Below, one piece after another: positions 1-7,066 of a DNA stretch of 32,518 bases. The stretch is from Stutzerimonas nosocomialis (GTDB taxonomy: Bacteria > Pseudomonadota > Gammaproteobacteria > Pseudomonadales > Pseudomonadaceae). The position numbers and the translations under genes are program-made. The DNA lies in assembly GCF_005876855.1 (NCBI RefSeq), contig NZ_QLAE01000043.1:1-32518 (forward strand), written 5' to 3'. A model generated the notes under the pieces. It saw only the letters and a list, made by a program, of their open reading frames with translations, had not been told where the DNA came from and did not search any database. Positions within the stretch are counted from its first letter, which is position 1, and every line of letters starts with the position of its first letter.

Positions 1-1
1 G

Positions 2-157
2 CAGGAGGCCGAGGAAATGCTGCGCGAGGAACAGCGGCGGCGCCAGCGCCATGGCTATACCCCCGAGGAACTCGCCGAGGGCGAGACCGACGAGCAGGAC
101 AAGGCCGAACTCGAAGAACTTCCGCGCCAGGGGCTGTGGGTGGACATCGAGGTCTGA
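2..157 (+). CDS. C-terminal end of an unidentified protein (5' truncated by window edge)
   Basis: An open frame enters from the left edge in frame 2 and stops at TGA 155-157, giving 51 residues. It is highly charged: a Glu/Arg-rich stretch (EEMLREEQRRRQRHGY) that looks helical, an acidic linker, and a short hydrophobic end (GLWVDIEV). No family is recognisable from this piece. It lies 49 nt before alkB on the same strand with no terminator between, so co-transcription is possible. Coding status rests on the codon pattern and the clean stop; function is unknown. Confidence 0.55.
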   Translation, partial: QEAEEMLREEQRRRQRHGYTPEELAEGETDEQDKAELEELPRQGLWVDIEV

Positions 158-206
158 TCGGCGTGTAGCATGCAACGCCCGTTTCTCCACCTTCATTCAT
201 TTACGC

Positions 207-818
207 ATGATCCTCGATCCTTCCTCCCGGCTGGCGCTGGCCGACGCCGAACTCCATTACCTGCCCGGCTGGGCCGAACCCGCCGAGGCCGATCGCTGGC
301 TCGCCGAACTGATCGAACGGACACCCTGGGCGCAGCCGCAGGTGAGCCTGTACGGCCGGCGTTTTTCGGTGCCGCGCCTGGTGGCCTGGTACGGCGATCC
401 CGAGGCGCGCTATCGCTACTCGGGGCTGCTGCATGAGCCGCTGGCCTGGACGCCACTGCTCACGCAGATCCGCCAACGCATCCAGGACAGCGTCGGCAGG
501 CCGTTCAACGGGGTGCTGCTGAACCTGTACCGAGATGGTCAGGATGCGATGGGCTGGCACAGCGACGACGAGGCCGAGCTCGGACGCGACCCCCTGGTGG
601 TTTCCCTGAGCCTCGGCGCGTCCCGGCGCTTTGACCTGCGCCGCTGCGGCAGCAGCCGCATCGCCCATTCCCTGGCGCTGGAACACGGCTCGCTACTGGT
701 CATGGCCGGTTCCACGCAGCATCATTGGCAGCACCAGATCGCCCGCACGCGCAAGGTTTCGGCGCCGCGGCTCAATCTCACCTTCCGCCTGATCGATCCG
801 GAGCCGGGCCATGAGTAG
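207..818 (+). CDS. alkB: AlkB-type 2-oxoglutarate/Fe(II) dioxygenase (DNA alkylation repair)
   Basis: The 203-residue protein matches the AlkB fold. It has NLYRDG (residues 106-111), the iron ligands H118 and D120 in WHSDD and H176 in WQHQ, and the 2-oxoglutarate-binding R188 and R194 in RLNLTFR. The family oxidatively removes methyl groups such as 1-methyladenine and 3-methylcytosine from DNA or RNA, using Fe(II), O2 and 2-oxoglutarate. The length and the HHWQHQ...PRLNLTFR ending resemble the short ALKBH2/3-like bacterial proteins more than E. coli AlkB. The ATG at 207 is preferred because the frame upstream of it is Arg-rich and overlaps the preceding gene. The stop overlaps the next small gene by 8 nt. 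No ada or other repair gene is adjacent. The substrate is inferred from the family. Confidence 0.9.
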   Translation: MILDPSSRLALADAELHYLPGWAEPAEADRWLAELIERTPWAQPQVSLYGRRFSVPRLVAWYGDPEARYRYSGLLHEPLAWTPLLTQIRQRIQDSVGRPFNGVLLNLYRDGQDAMGWHSDDEAELGRDPLVVSLSLGASRRFDLRRCGSSRIAHSLALEHGSLLVMAGSTQHHWQHQIARTRKVSAPRLNLTFRLIDPEPGHE

Positions 819-972
819 CGACGACAAGGTCATCGACTTCACCACCGAACGCGGCAAACGCATCCATGACCTGAAGGAGAAGCGCCTGACCGAGCTGCGC
901 GATGCCTTCGAAAAGGCCATGCCGCTCGGCAAGGGCCGCAAGAAGGGCAAGGGCAAGCCGAAGAAGCGCTGA
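811..972 (+). CDS. 53-residue basic protein of unknown function
   Basis: ATG 811 lies inside the 3' end of alkB (8-nt overlap), with a GGAG at 800-803 as ribosome site. The product begins MSSDDKVIDFTTERGKR, continues with a predicted amphipathic helix (HDLKEKRLTELRDAFEKAM), and ends in a Lys/Arg/Gly tail (GRKKGKGKPKKR). The tail suggests contact with nucleic acid, but that is inference; no family is recognised. Overlap with alkB points to translational coupling and co-expression. No membrane segment or signal peptide is visible. Confidence 0.7.
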   Translation: MSSDDKVIDFTTERGKRIHDLKEKRLTELRDAFEKAMPLGKGRKKGKGKPKKR

Positions 973-1025
973 GCCCCTATTCCCTCACCGTACGTCCCGC
1001 CATCCCTGGCGCGCCCCCCCTTTTC

Positions 1026-1039
1026 TTGACCTGCGTCAG
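1026..1039 (+). promoter_or_regulatory. Distal Anr/FNR-type box upstream of ccoM
   Basis: TTGACCTGCGTCAG is a TTGAC-N4-GTCAG dyad, close to the FNR/Anr consensus TTGAT-N4-ATCAA. It lies exactly 50 bp upstream of a better dyad at 1076-1089. The 50-bp spacing would put both dimers on nearly the same DNA face. Weaker match than the proximal site. Confidence 0.45.
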
Positions 1040-1075
1040 TATCGGCACCCACCTGGAGGCGGGGCGGCCCGGGCA

Positions 1076-1089
1076 TTGACGCGGGTCAA
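1076..1089 (+). promoter_or_regulatory. Proximal Anr/FNR box and class II promoter of ccoM
   Basis: TTGACGCGGGTCAA is a perfect 5+5 inverted repeat of the Anr/FNR/Dnr type. A -10-like TACCTT at 1112-1117 predicts a start near 1124, which puts the dyad centre (1082.5) about 41.5 bp upstream, the standard position for class II FNR activation. This suggests induction of ccoM at low oxygen, as expected for a high-affinity cbb3 oxidase subunit. Anr and Dnr recognise nearly the same sequence and cannot be told apart here. Confidence 0.7.
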
Positions 1090-1155
1090 TTTTCGGCGGC
1101 CATTCTCGGTTTACCTTGCACCCATCGAAACATTGCAACCGCAGGAGAACGGGAT

Positions 1156-1269
1156 ATGTACGTCGATGAGGTGGTACTCGCAGGGGTGGTCACGGTCGGC
1201 TTGATGTTCGTCTTCTTCGGTGGCATCGGTTATTTCATCTGGCAGGACTCGCGCAAGAAGCAAGGTTGA
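1156..1269 (+). CDS. ccoM: CcoM, single-helix subunit of cbb3 cytochrome c oxidase
   Basis: This 37-residue protein consists of a short N-terminus (MYVDEVV), one membrane helix (about residues 7-29, rich in Val, Gly and Phe) and a charged end (WQDSRKKQG). Size and sequence style match CcoM, the small subunit described in the cbb3 oxidase of Pseudomonas stutzeri, where it helps assembly and stability of the complex in the inner membrane. An AGGAG at 1143-1147 precedes ATG 1156. Anr-type boxes lie upstream and an intrinsic terminator follows, so it is a single-gene transcription unit away from ccoNOQP. The identification is from memory of the family; a generic one-helix peptide is the alternative. 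Confidence 0.75.
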   Translation: MYVDEVVLAGVVTVGLMFVFFGGIGYFIWQDSRKKQG

Positions 1270-1302
1270 TCCTGCCCGATACACAGAGCACGCAAGGCAT
1301 TT

Positions 1303-1327
1303 AGGCGACTTCGGTCGCCTTTTTTTT
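1303..1327 (+). terminator. Intrinsic terminator of ccoM
   Basis: A 7-bp stem AGGCGAC / GTCGCCT with a stable TTCG tetraloop is followed by a run of eight T. It lies 34 nt after the ccoM stop. Confidence 0.9.
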
Positions 1328-1331
1328 CGCC

Positions 1332-1360
1332 TTGAAAAAGGCGCGTTGCGGTTATTAGTT
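1332..1360 (+). promoter_or_regulatory. Candidate sigma70 promoter of the FUSC operon
   Basis: TTGAAA (1332-1337) and TTAGTT (1355-1360) are spaced by 17 bp and resemble -35 and -10 elements. The -10 overlaps the adjacent palindrome, so a bound repressor would block it. The predicted start near 1367 leaves a leader of about 40 nt. Confidence 0.4.
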
Positions 1361-1373
1361 AGCTAGCTAATAA
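1352..1373 (+). promoter_or_regulatory. SlyA/MarR-like operator of the efflux operon
   Basis: A 22-bp dyad has outer arms TTATTAG (1352-1358) and CTAATAA (1367-1373), and contains the perfect palindrome TTAGCTAGCTAA (1359-1370). That core differs by one base from the SlyA consensus TTAGCAAGCTAA known from enterobacteria. In E. coli slyA is divergent from ydhIJK, which encodes the same three protein types found downstream here (DUF1656, HlyD, FUSC). A repressor role is inferred from overlap with the -10; no slyA-like gene lies in the window. Confidence 0.6.
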
Positions 1374-1409
1374 TTTAATCGGTGTGGACCTGTCAGATGT
1401 CCGTGCCGA

Positions 1410-3422
1410 TTGACTTCACCGAGCCCGCGCTTCGTGCCAAACGCCCTTCAGCCATTCGTCCTTCCCGACAGAGCGGCCCTGCAGTTCGCCTGCAAGACCC
1501 TGCTCGGCGCCGGGCTGGCGTTATGGCTGGCCATGCGCTTCGATCTGGAGCAGCCTCAATGGGCGATGATGACGGCGTTCATCGTCGCCCAGCCACTCTC
1601 GGGCATGGTGCTGCAGAAGGGGCTGGCGCGGGTGGTCGGCACGCTGGTCGGCACCTGCATGGCGGTGGTCCTGATGGGGCTCGCGGCCCAGGCGCCCTGG
1701 CTGTTCCTGGGGATTCTCGCGGCCTGGCTCTGGCTCTGTACCGCTGCCTCGACGCTGCTGCGCAGCGCCTGGTCCTATGCCTTCGTGCTGGCCGGTTACA
1801 CGGTGATGCTGATCGGCCTGCCGGCGCTGGCCGAGCCGGTGCTGGTATTCGACCATGCGGTGGCGCGCTGCACCGAGATCCTCCTCGGCATCAGCTGCGC
1901 GACGCTGACCAGCGCGGTGCTCTGGCCGCAACGGGTCCAGCTGCAGCTGGCGCAGCAGGCGCAGGCCGCCTGGCGTTCGTCGCTCGCCAGCGCCCAGGCC
2001 TCGCTGCAGCCGGGCGAGCCGGACCGCCAGGGCCTGCTGGAAATGCTCGGACGGATCGTCGCGGTGGATGCCCAGCGCGAGCACGCCTGGTTCGAAGGGC
2101 CTCGCGGACGCATCCGCGCCCGGGGCGTACGTGCGCTCAGCGCGCGCCTGCTGACGCTGTTGCGCACCGCACGGGCCGTGCGCCGGCAGTTGCGCGAGCT
2201 GTCCGACGCCGAGCGCCTGCACCTAGCGCCCTGGCTCGACGAGGTGCAGGCGGCCTTGCAGGCGCCCGACCTGAACACGCTGCGGGCGCCGCGTGAGCGG
2301 CTGATCGGCGTGGCCCGGGAGCCCGGGCTGGGCGCCAACCTGCATTATTGCCTCGGCCGCCTGGTGTTGCTGCTCGATCATGCGGCGGCTGCCGGCGAGG
2401 CCCTGCAGGCGGTCGAGGAGGGGCGGGAGCCCGAAGGCCGGGGCGGCGAGCTGGCGGCCCATCGCGACCTCACCCTGGCACTGGCCTACGGGCTTCGCAG
2501 TGCGCTCACCTTCGGCGTGCTGGCGACCTTCTGGATGTTCACCGGCTGGACCGCCGCGGTGGGGGCGATGATCCTCGCGGTGGTGGTCTGCGGACTGTTC
2601 GCCAGCCGCGACAATGCGGTGCAGATCGGCTTCAGCTTCCTGCGCGGCATCGCGATGGCGATTCCGGTCGCCTTCGTCGTCGGCCAGCTGCTGCTGCCGC
2701 AGTGGAGCGGTTTTCCGATGCTCTGCCTGGGGCTCGGCGTGCCGCTGTTCTTCGGTGCGCTGGGCATGGCGCGCCCCGCGCTGGCGGGCACCGCTACCTC
2801 GTTCTGCCTGCACACCATCGTGCTGGTCGGGCCGCAGAACTTCATGCGGTTCGATGTGGCCTACTTCTTCGATCAGGCCATCGCCATGCTGATCGGCGTC
2901 GGCTGTGCCGTGACCGCGTTTCGCCTGATCAGCCTGCGCCACCCCGCCTGGCATGGGCGACGATTGCTCGAGGCGACCCTGCGCGACCTCTCGGAACTGA
3001 CCTCCCGGCGCCTGGCCGGAGCCGAGACCTGGTTCGCCGGGCGCATGGCCGACCGCCTGCTGCAGCTGGCGCGGCACCATTCGATCCTGCCGCCGGAGCG
3101 CCGCACGCGTTGGGATGACGGCCTGCTCGGGCTGGACATGGGCGATGAGCTGCTGCACCTGCGGCTATGCCTCGCGGCCGCCAGGCCGGCCGAGCAGGGC
3201 GCCCAGGCGCAGGCGCTGCAGACCTTGCGCCAGGTGCTGGTCCAGGGCCCGTCGCCGCAACGACAGGCGTGGCTCGACACGCCGGCCGAGCGCCTGCACG
3301 AGGTGCTCGCCAGTGCGGCGCCGAGCGATGCGCGCCGCCTGGGCGAGGCGGCGGTCGAACAGCTCAGGCGCAGTTGGCGGCAATGGTGCCGTTTGCAGGA
3401 GGAAACCACCGATGTGGCATGA
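1410..3422 (+). CDS. FUSC-family inner-membrane efflux protein (AaeB/YdhK-like)
   Basis: This 670-residue protein has two hydrophobic blocks of about six helices (roughly residues 20-165 and 353-500), each followed by a soluble region. This is the duplicated layout of the fusaric acid resistance / aromatic acid exporter family. Such proteins work with a periplasmic adaptor to export aromatic acids or other toxic anions. It is followed by DUF1656 and HlyD genes in the same order of parts as ydh/aae operons. The frame has no good ATG: the best starts are TTG 1410 and GTG 1434, both without a clear Shine-Dalgarno, while an ATG at 1397 is in another frame. The N-terminus is therefore uncertain. 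The substrate is unknown. Confidence 0.88.
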   Translation: MTSPSPRFVPNALQPFVLPDRAALQFACKTLLGAGLALWLAMRFDLEQPQWAMMTAFIVAQPLSGMVLQKGLARVVGTLVGTCMAVVLMGLAAQAPWLFLGILAAWLWLCTAASTLLRSAWSYAFVLAGYTVMLIGLPALAEPVLVFDHAVARCTEILLGISCATLTSAVLWPQRVQLQLAQQAQAAWRSSLASAQASLQPGEPDRQGLLEMLGRIVAVDAQREHAWFEGPRGRIRARGVRALSARLLTLLRTARAVRRQLRELSDAERLHLAPWLDEVQAALQAPDLNTLRAPRERLIGVAREPGLGANLHYCLGRLVLLLDHAAAAGEALQAVEEGREPEGRGGELAAHRDLTLALAYGLRSALTFGVLATFWMFTGWTAAVGAMILAVVVCGLFASRDNAVQIGFSFLRGIAMAIPVAFVVGQLLLPQWSGFPMLCLGLGVPLFFGALGMARPALAGTATSFCLHTIVLVGPQNFMRFDVAYFFDQAIAMLIGVGCAVTAFRLISLRHPAWHGRRLLEATLRDLSELTSRRLAGAETWFAGRMADRLLQLARHHSILPPERRTRWDDGLLGLDMGDELLHLRLCLAAARPAEQGAQAQALQTLRQVLVQGPSPQRQAWLDTPAERLHEVLASAAPSDARRLGEAAVEQLRRSWRQWCRLQEETTDVA

Positions 3423-3615
3423 ATGGTCCCTGGGCGGGGTGCTGGTCAGCCCGTTTCTGCCGGCCGCGGTGCTGGCGCTGGCGCTGACCTTCGGCCTGCG
3501 TGCGCTGCTGCGCGCGGCGGGCCTGGGCCGTTGGGTCTGGCATGAAGCGCTGTTCGACTGCGCGCTGTTCGTCTGTGTACTGGGCGTCGTGGTCGCCGTC
3601 CTCTTTCGTCTGTAG
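3412..3615 (+). CDS. DUF1656 small membrane protein of the efflux operon (YdhI-like)
   Basis: A 67-residue protein with two membrane helices (about residues 10-30 and 48-65) and the family's typical MWHEWSLGGVLVSP start. ATG 3412 overlaps the end of the FUSC gene by 11 nt, and an AGGAGG at 3397-3402 precedes it, so translation is probably coupled. DUF1656 proteins regularly sit between FUSC and HlyD partners. Their job is not established, but an accessory role in the pump is a fair inference. Confidence 0.88.
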   Translation: MWHEWSLGGVLVSPFLPAAVLALALTFGLRALLRAAGLGRWVWHEALFDCALFVCVLGVVVAVLFRL

Positions 3616-3624
3616 GAGCTCTGC

Positions 3625-4479
3625 ATGCGCACTGCAATTCGTGTCGCCGTGACCCTGGCCGTGGTGGTGCTGGCCGTGGCCGCCGGCTACAGCCTCTGGC
3701 ATCACTACCTGATCTCGCCCTGGACGCGGGACGCGCGAATCCGTGCCGACGTGGTCACCGTCGCGCCCGATGTCTCGGGCCGGGTGGTCTCCCTGGCGGT
3801 GCGCGACAACCAGCACGTCGAGGCGGGGCAGGTGCTGCTCAGCATCGACCGCGAGCGCTACCAGGCGGCGCTGGACAAGGCCCGCGCGGTGGCCGAGACC
3901 CGCCAGCAGGAGCTGCGCCTGCGTGAGCACGAGGCGGCTCGACGCTCGCAGCTGCGGCAGTCGATCAGCGACGAGCAGAAGGAGAACGCGCAGATCGCCG
4001 CGGCCATCGCCCGGGCGCACTACCGCGAGGCCCAGGCCGAGGTTCGGGTCGCGGAACTCAATCTCGCCCGCGCCGACGTGCACGCGCCGCGCGCCGGGCA
4101 GGTCACCAACCTGCGGCTCGCCGAAGGCAACCATGTGTCGGCCGGCGAGCCGGTGATGGCACTGGTGGCCGACGGCTCGTTCTACGTGCAGGCCTATTTC
4201 GAGGAAACCAAGCTGCCGGCCATCCGTGTCGGCGATCCGGTGCGCATCTGGCCGATGAGCAGCGGCGAGCCCCTGAGCGGCCGGGTCGAGAGCATCAGTC
4301 GCGGCATCACCGACCGCAACGCCAACCCCGACAGCCAGCTGCTGGCCGACGTGGAGCCCACTTTCCAGTGGGTGCGGCTGGCCCAGCGGATTCCGGTGCG
4401 CATCCGCTTCGACAGCCTGCCCGAAGGCATCGAGCTGAGCGCCGGCATGACCGCCAGCGTGCAGGTGGTTGAGGAGTAG
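3625..4479 (+). CDS. HlyD/EmrA-type periplasmic adaptor of the efflux pump (AaeA/YdhJ-like)
   Basis: A 284-residue membrane fusion protein. It has one N-terminal anchor helix (about residues 6-27), then PWTRDARIRADVV and VAPDVSGRVV, the first half of the biotinyl-lipoyl-like domain. An alpha-helical hairpin follows (about 75-140, rich in Glu, Arg and Gln), then the second lipoyl half (APRAGQVTNL) and a beta-barrel region. It would bridge the FUSC protein to an outer-membrane channel. No outer-membrane channel gene is linked, so a TolC/OprM-type partner would come from elsewhere. The ribosome site AGGAG overlaps the stop of the DUF1656 gene, and ATG 3625 follows 9 nt after that stop. Confidence 0.9.
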   Translation: MRTAIRVAVTLAVVVLAVAAGYSLWHHYLISPWTRDARIRADVVTVAPDVSGRVVSLAVRDNQHVEAGQVLLSIDRERYQAALDKARAVAETRQQELRLREHEAARRSQLRQSISDEQKENAQIAAAIARAHYREAQAEVRVAELNLARADVHAPRAGQVTNLRLAEGNHVSAGEPVMALVADGSFYVQAYFEETKLPAIRVGDPVRIWPMSSGEPLSGRVESISRGITDRNANPDSQLLADVEPTFQWVRLAQRIPVRIRFDSLPEGIELSAGMTASVQVVEE

Positions 4480-4518
4480 GGAAGAGCGCGATCTCCGTCG
4501 CGGCAGGGGCAGGCGTAG

Positions 4519-4583
4519 GGGTGGATGGCGCTCTTCCCATCCACCGTGGCTATCCCAGGTGGATGATAAAGCGCCATCCACCC
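4519..4583. repeat. REP-like inverted hairpin pair between convergent genes
   Basis: Outer arms GGGTGGATGGCGCT (4519-4532) and AGCGCCATCCACCC (4570-4583) are perfect inverted repeats. Within them GGTGGATGG (4520-4528) can pair with CCATCCACC (4537-4545), and GGTGGAT (4558-4564) with ATCCACC (4576-4582), giving two head-to-head hairpins. This looks like a BIME/REP element of the GGTGGAT type seen in pseudomonads. It lies between the convergent efflux operon and codA and may stop or stabilise both transcripts; there is no T-run. Confidence 0.75.
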
Positions 4584-4595
4584 TGCATATCTTCC

Positions 4596-5831
4596 TTAGC
4601 AGCGCTCCACCCGCGCGGGCGTGCGCTGCATCAGCAGCCGGCCTTTGCGGATCGAGGCCAGGGCGTGGCCCTGGGTGCGGATCATCTCGTAGTCGCTGGG
4701 CGCCGACAGGATCAGCAGGTTGGCCGGGCGGCCGGGTTCCAGGCCGTAGCCGTCGCCCAGGTTAAGCGTGCGCGCGCTGTTGTCGGTGATCAGGTCCAGG
4801 CCGCGCTGCAGGTCTTCGTAGCCGAGCATGTGGCAGATGTGCAGCCCGGCTTCGAGGATGCGCATGATGTTGCCGTTGCCCAGCGGGTACCAGGGGTCGA
4901 CGATCGAGTCCTGGGCGAAGCAGACGTTCATCCCGGCGCGGTCGATCTCCGCCACGCGGGTCAGCCCACGGCGCTTGGGGTAGGTATCGAAGCGGCCCTG
5001 CAGGTGGATGCTCTCGGTCGGGCAGGAAATGAAGTTGATCCCCGACATCTTCAGCAGGCGGAACAGCTTGGAGCAGTAGGCGTTGTCGTAGGAGCCCATG
5101 GCCGTGGTGTGGCTGGCGGTAACCCGTGCGCCCATGCCGCGCACCCGCGCCTGTTCGGCGAGCACTTCGAGAAAGCGCGAATGCGGATCGTCGGTCTCGT
5201 CGCAGTGCACGTCGACCAGCAGGCCCTTGCGCTCGGCCAGGTCCATCAGGAAGTGGATCGAGCTGACCCCCTGTTCACGGGTGTTCTCGAAGTGCGGGAT
5301 GCCGCCGACCACGTCGGCGCCGATGGCCACGGCTTCCTCCATCAGGCGGCGACCGCCCTCGAAGGACTCGATGCCTTCCTGCGGGAAGGCCACGATCTGC
5401 ATGTCGACCAGATGGCGGGTCTCGTCGCGGACCTCGACCATGGCCTTGAGCGCGGCGAGGGTCGGGTCGGTCACGTCGACGTGGGTGCGCACGTGCTGGA
5501 TGCCGTGGTCGACCAGCATGTCGATGGTCTTCTTCGCCCGCGTCTTGCTGTCTTCATGGGTCACCAGCGCCTTGCGCTCGCCCCAGCGCTCGATGCCCTC
5601 GAACAGGGTACCGCTCATGTTCCAGGCCGGCTCGCCGGCGGTCAGGGTCGCATCGAGGTGGATATGCGGCTCGATGAACGGCGCGGTGACCAGGTTCGAT
5701 GCCGCATCGAGGTCGCCGGCCGGGGTGTCCGCCGGGCCGGCCTGGGGGACGAGGGCGGCGATGCGCTCGCCGTCGAGTTCGATGCGAAACAGCCCTTCTT
5801 TGCCGCGCAGGCGGGCGTTGACGATGTTCAT
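4596..5831 (-). CDS. codA: Cytosine deaminase family protein (CodA-like amidohydrolase)
   Basis: A 411-residue metal-dependent amidohydrolase that follows E. coli CodA along its length. It has EPHIHLD (H56, H58), FPQEG (Q151), HCDE (H209, E212), SHTTAM (H241), IHLQGRFDTYPKRRG (275-289), and D308 as the expected metal aspartate. CodA converts cytosine to uracil and ammonia. The E. coli stretch GHDDVFDPWYPLG is AQDSIVDPWYPLG here, so the residues matching H312 and D314 are Gln307 and Ser309. The E. coli PLVN before IHLQGRF is PTES. These changes flank the substrate pocket, so a related base may be the true substrate. ATG 5831 overlaps the regulator stop as ATGA. It is the last gene of the codB-pucR-codA operon. 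Confidence 0.85.
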   Translation of the reverse strand: MNIVNARLRGKEGLFRIELDGERIAALVPQAGPADTPAGDLDAASNLVTAPFIEPHIHLDATLTAGEPAWNMSGTLFEGIERWGERKALVTHEDSKTRAKKTIDMLVDHGIQHVRTHVDVTDPTLAALKAMVEVRDETRHLVDMQIVAFPQEGIESFEGGRRLMEEAVAIGADVVGGIPHFENTREQGVSSIHFLMDLAERKGLLVDVHCDETDDPHSRFLEVLAEQARVRGMGARVTASHTTAMGSYDNAYCSKLFRLLKMSGINFISCPTESIHLQGRFDTYPKRRGLTRVAEIDRAGMNVCFAQDSIVDPWYPLGNGNIMRILEAGLHICHMLGYEDLQRGLDLITDNSARTLNLGDGYGLEPGRPANLLILSAPSDYEMIRTQGHALASIRKGRLLMQRTPARVERC

Positions 5832-7066
5832 GGGGTACTCCTCGTGTATCGGGGCGACGACAGCCGCCAGATCATCAGGGCCACGGCGACGTTCAGGCGA
5901 TCGTGGGGATCGTCGAACGAACAGCCGGTCAGCGCTTCGATGCGCTGCATGCGATAGCCCAGGGTATTGCGGTGCACCGACAGGCGCTGCGCGGCCAGGG
6001 CCAGGTTGCCGTTCTCGTGGAACCAGGCCTCCAGGGTCGGCATCAGCACCGGCTCGCGGCGCGAATCGTCGCCGATCAGCGCGCCGAGCACCTTGTCGAC
6101 GAAACGGTCCAGCAGGCTGCGGTCGCGAATGGCGCCGAGCAGCTCGAGCACGCCCAGGTCGGCGAAGCAGCACAGGCCCAGGCGCTCGGGAAACGACTGC
6201 GCGGCCACCAGTGCCTGGCGTGCCTCGCCGAGCGCGGTGGTCAGCTGACCCGGACCATGGCCGCTGGCGCTGAGGCCGGCGAACAGGCGCAAGGGTGACA
6301 GGTTCTGGTTCAGCTCATCCAGCGCGGCGGCGAGAGCCTGACGATTGGTCTGCGCCTGGGTCCCGGGCGCGGGCAGCAGGGCGATCCAGTGCTCGCCCTG
6401 GCACACCAGCGGCAAGGCATCGCCCAGTTCGCCGAGCACCTGCTCGAGTCGCCGCTGCAGCCGCTGGCGGCTCGCCTGGAGCCGGCGTTCGGCGTGGTCG
6501 GCCGGCTCGTCGGTGAACAGCCGCTCGCTGTCCTCGAGCTTGATCAGCGCGACCTGGCGCGGCACCGCCAGCGGCAGGTGCAGGCTGTCGGCGCGCTGCA
6601 GCAGCACGTCCAGGGACTGGTAGTCGCCCTCCAGCAGTTGCTGCAGGACATGCTCGCGCGAGCGGCCGCGCATCTGTTCCTGCACCAGCGCGGTGCCGAT
6701 CGCCTGGGTGACCACCACCATCTTCAACTGGTAGGGCTGCTCCAGCAGCGGTACGCCGAGCCGTTCGGCTTCGGCCAGCACCGGCTCGGGGATGGCATGG
6801 ATGAACTCCTCGCCGGTCAGGATCACCACGCCGGCCGCGGCCCGCGCCTGGGCCTCGCCGAGCAGCCGCAGCAGGTTGGCTTCGTCGCGCGGATGGTTGA
6901 TCCCGGTGACGAACACCAGTTCGCCACCCATCACCCAGTCGGCGATGCCTTCGTTTTCGGCGACGTATGGCCAGCGCACCGGGTTGCCCAGCCCGGCGGC
7001 GCCGGCGCGCAGGCGCAGGCTCTCCAGGCCGGGCAGGGCCAGGACGTCTGCGACCGTCAGGCTCAT
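5828..7066 (-). CDS. PucR-family transcriptional regulator of the cod operon
   Basis: A 412-residue protein with an N-terminal PucR-type sensor domain (about residues 5-125, starting MSLTVADVLALPGLE), a middle region compatible with the degenerate GGDEF-like domain of this family, and a C-terminal helix-turn-helix (about 345-405). The HTH carries the family signature LAAQRLSVHRNTLGYRMQRIE. Such regulators typically control purine, pyrimidine or amine catabolism genes in response to the substrate. It sits between codB and codA with ATGA overlaps on both sides (start 7064-7066, stop 5828-5830), so it is made with the genes it probably controls. The effector and operator are not known from sequence. 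Confidence 0.88.
   Translation of the reverse strand: MSLTVADVLALPGLESLRLRAGAAGLGNPVRWPYVAENEGIADWVMGGELVFVTGINHPRDEANLLRLLGEAQARAAAGVVILTGEEFIHAIPEPVLAEAERLGVPLLEQPYQLKMVVVTQAIGTALVQEQMRGRSREHVLQQLLEGDYQSLDVLLQRADSLHLPLAVPRQVALIKLEDSERLFTDEPADHAERRLQASRQRLQRRLEQVLGELGDALPLVCQGEHWIALLPAPGTQAQTNRQALAAALDELNQNLSPLRLFAGLSASGHGPGQLTTALGEARQALVAAQSFPERLGLCCFADLGVLELLGAIRDRSLLDRFVDKVLGALIGDDSRREPVLMPTLEAWFHENGNLALAAQRLSVHRNTLGYRMQRIEALTGCSFDDPHDRLNVAVALMIWRLSSPRYTRSTP

Noticed and set aside
1382-2296. Plus-strand frame of 304 codons beginning near the FUSC start
   Set aside because: Arg/Ala/Gly-rich shadow of the FUSC gene past the first 20 residues. Only its ATG 1397 is of interest, as a possible start joined by frameshift.
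4521-5957. Plus-strand open frame of 478 codons over codA
   Set aside because: A shadow of codA; low-complexity product, and it starts inside the REP hairpin.
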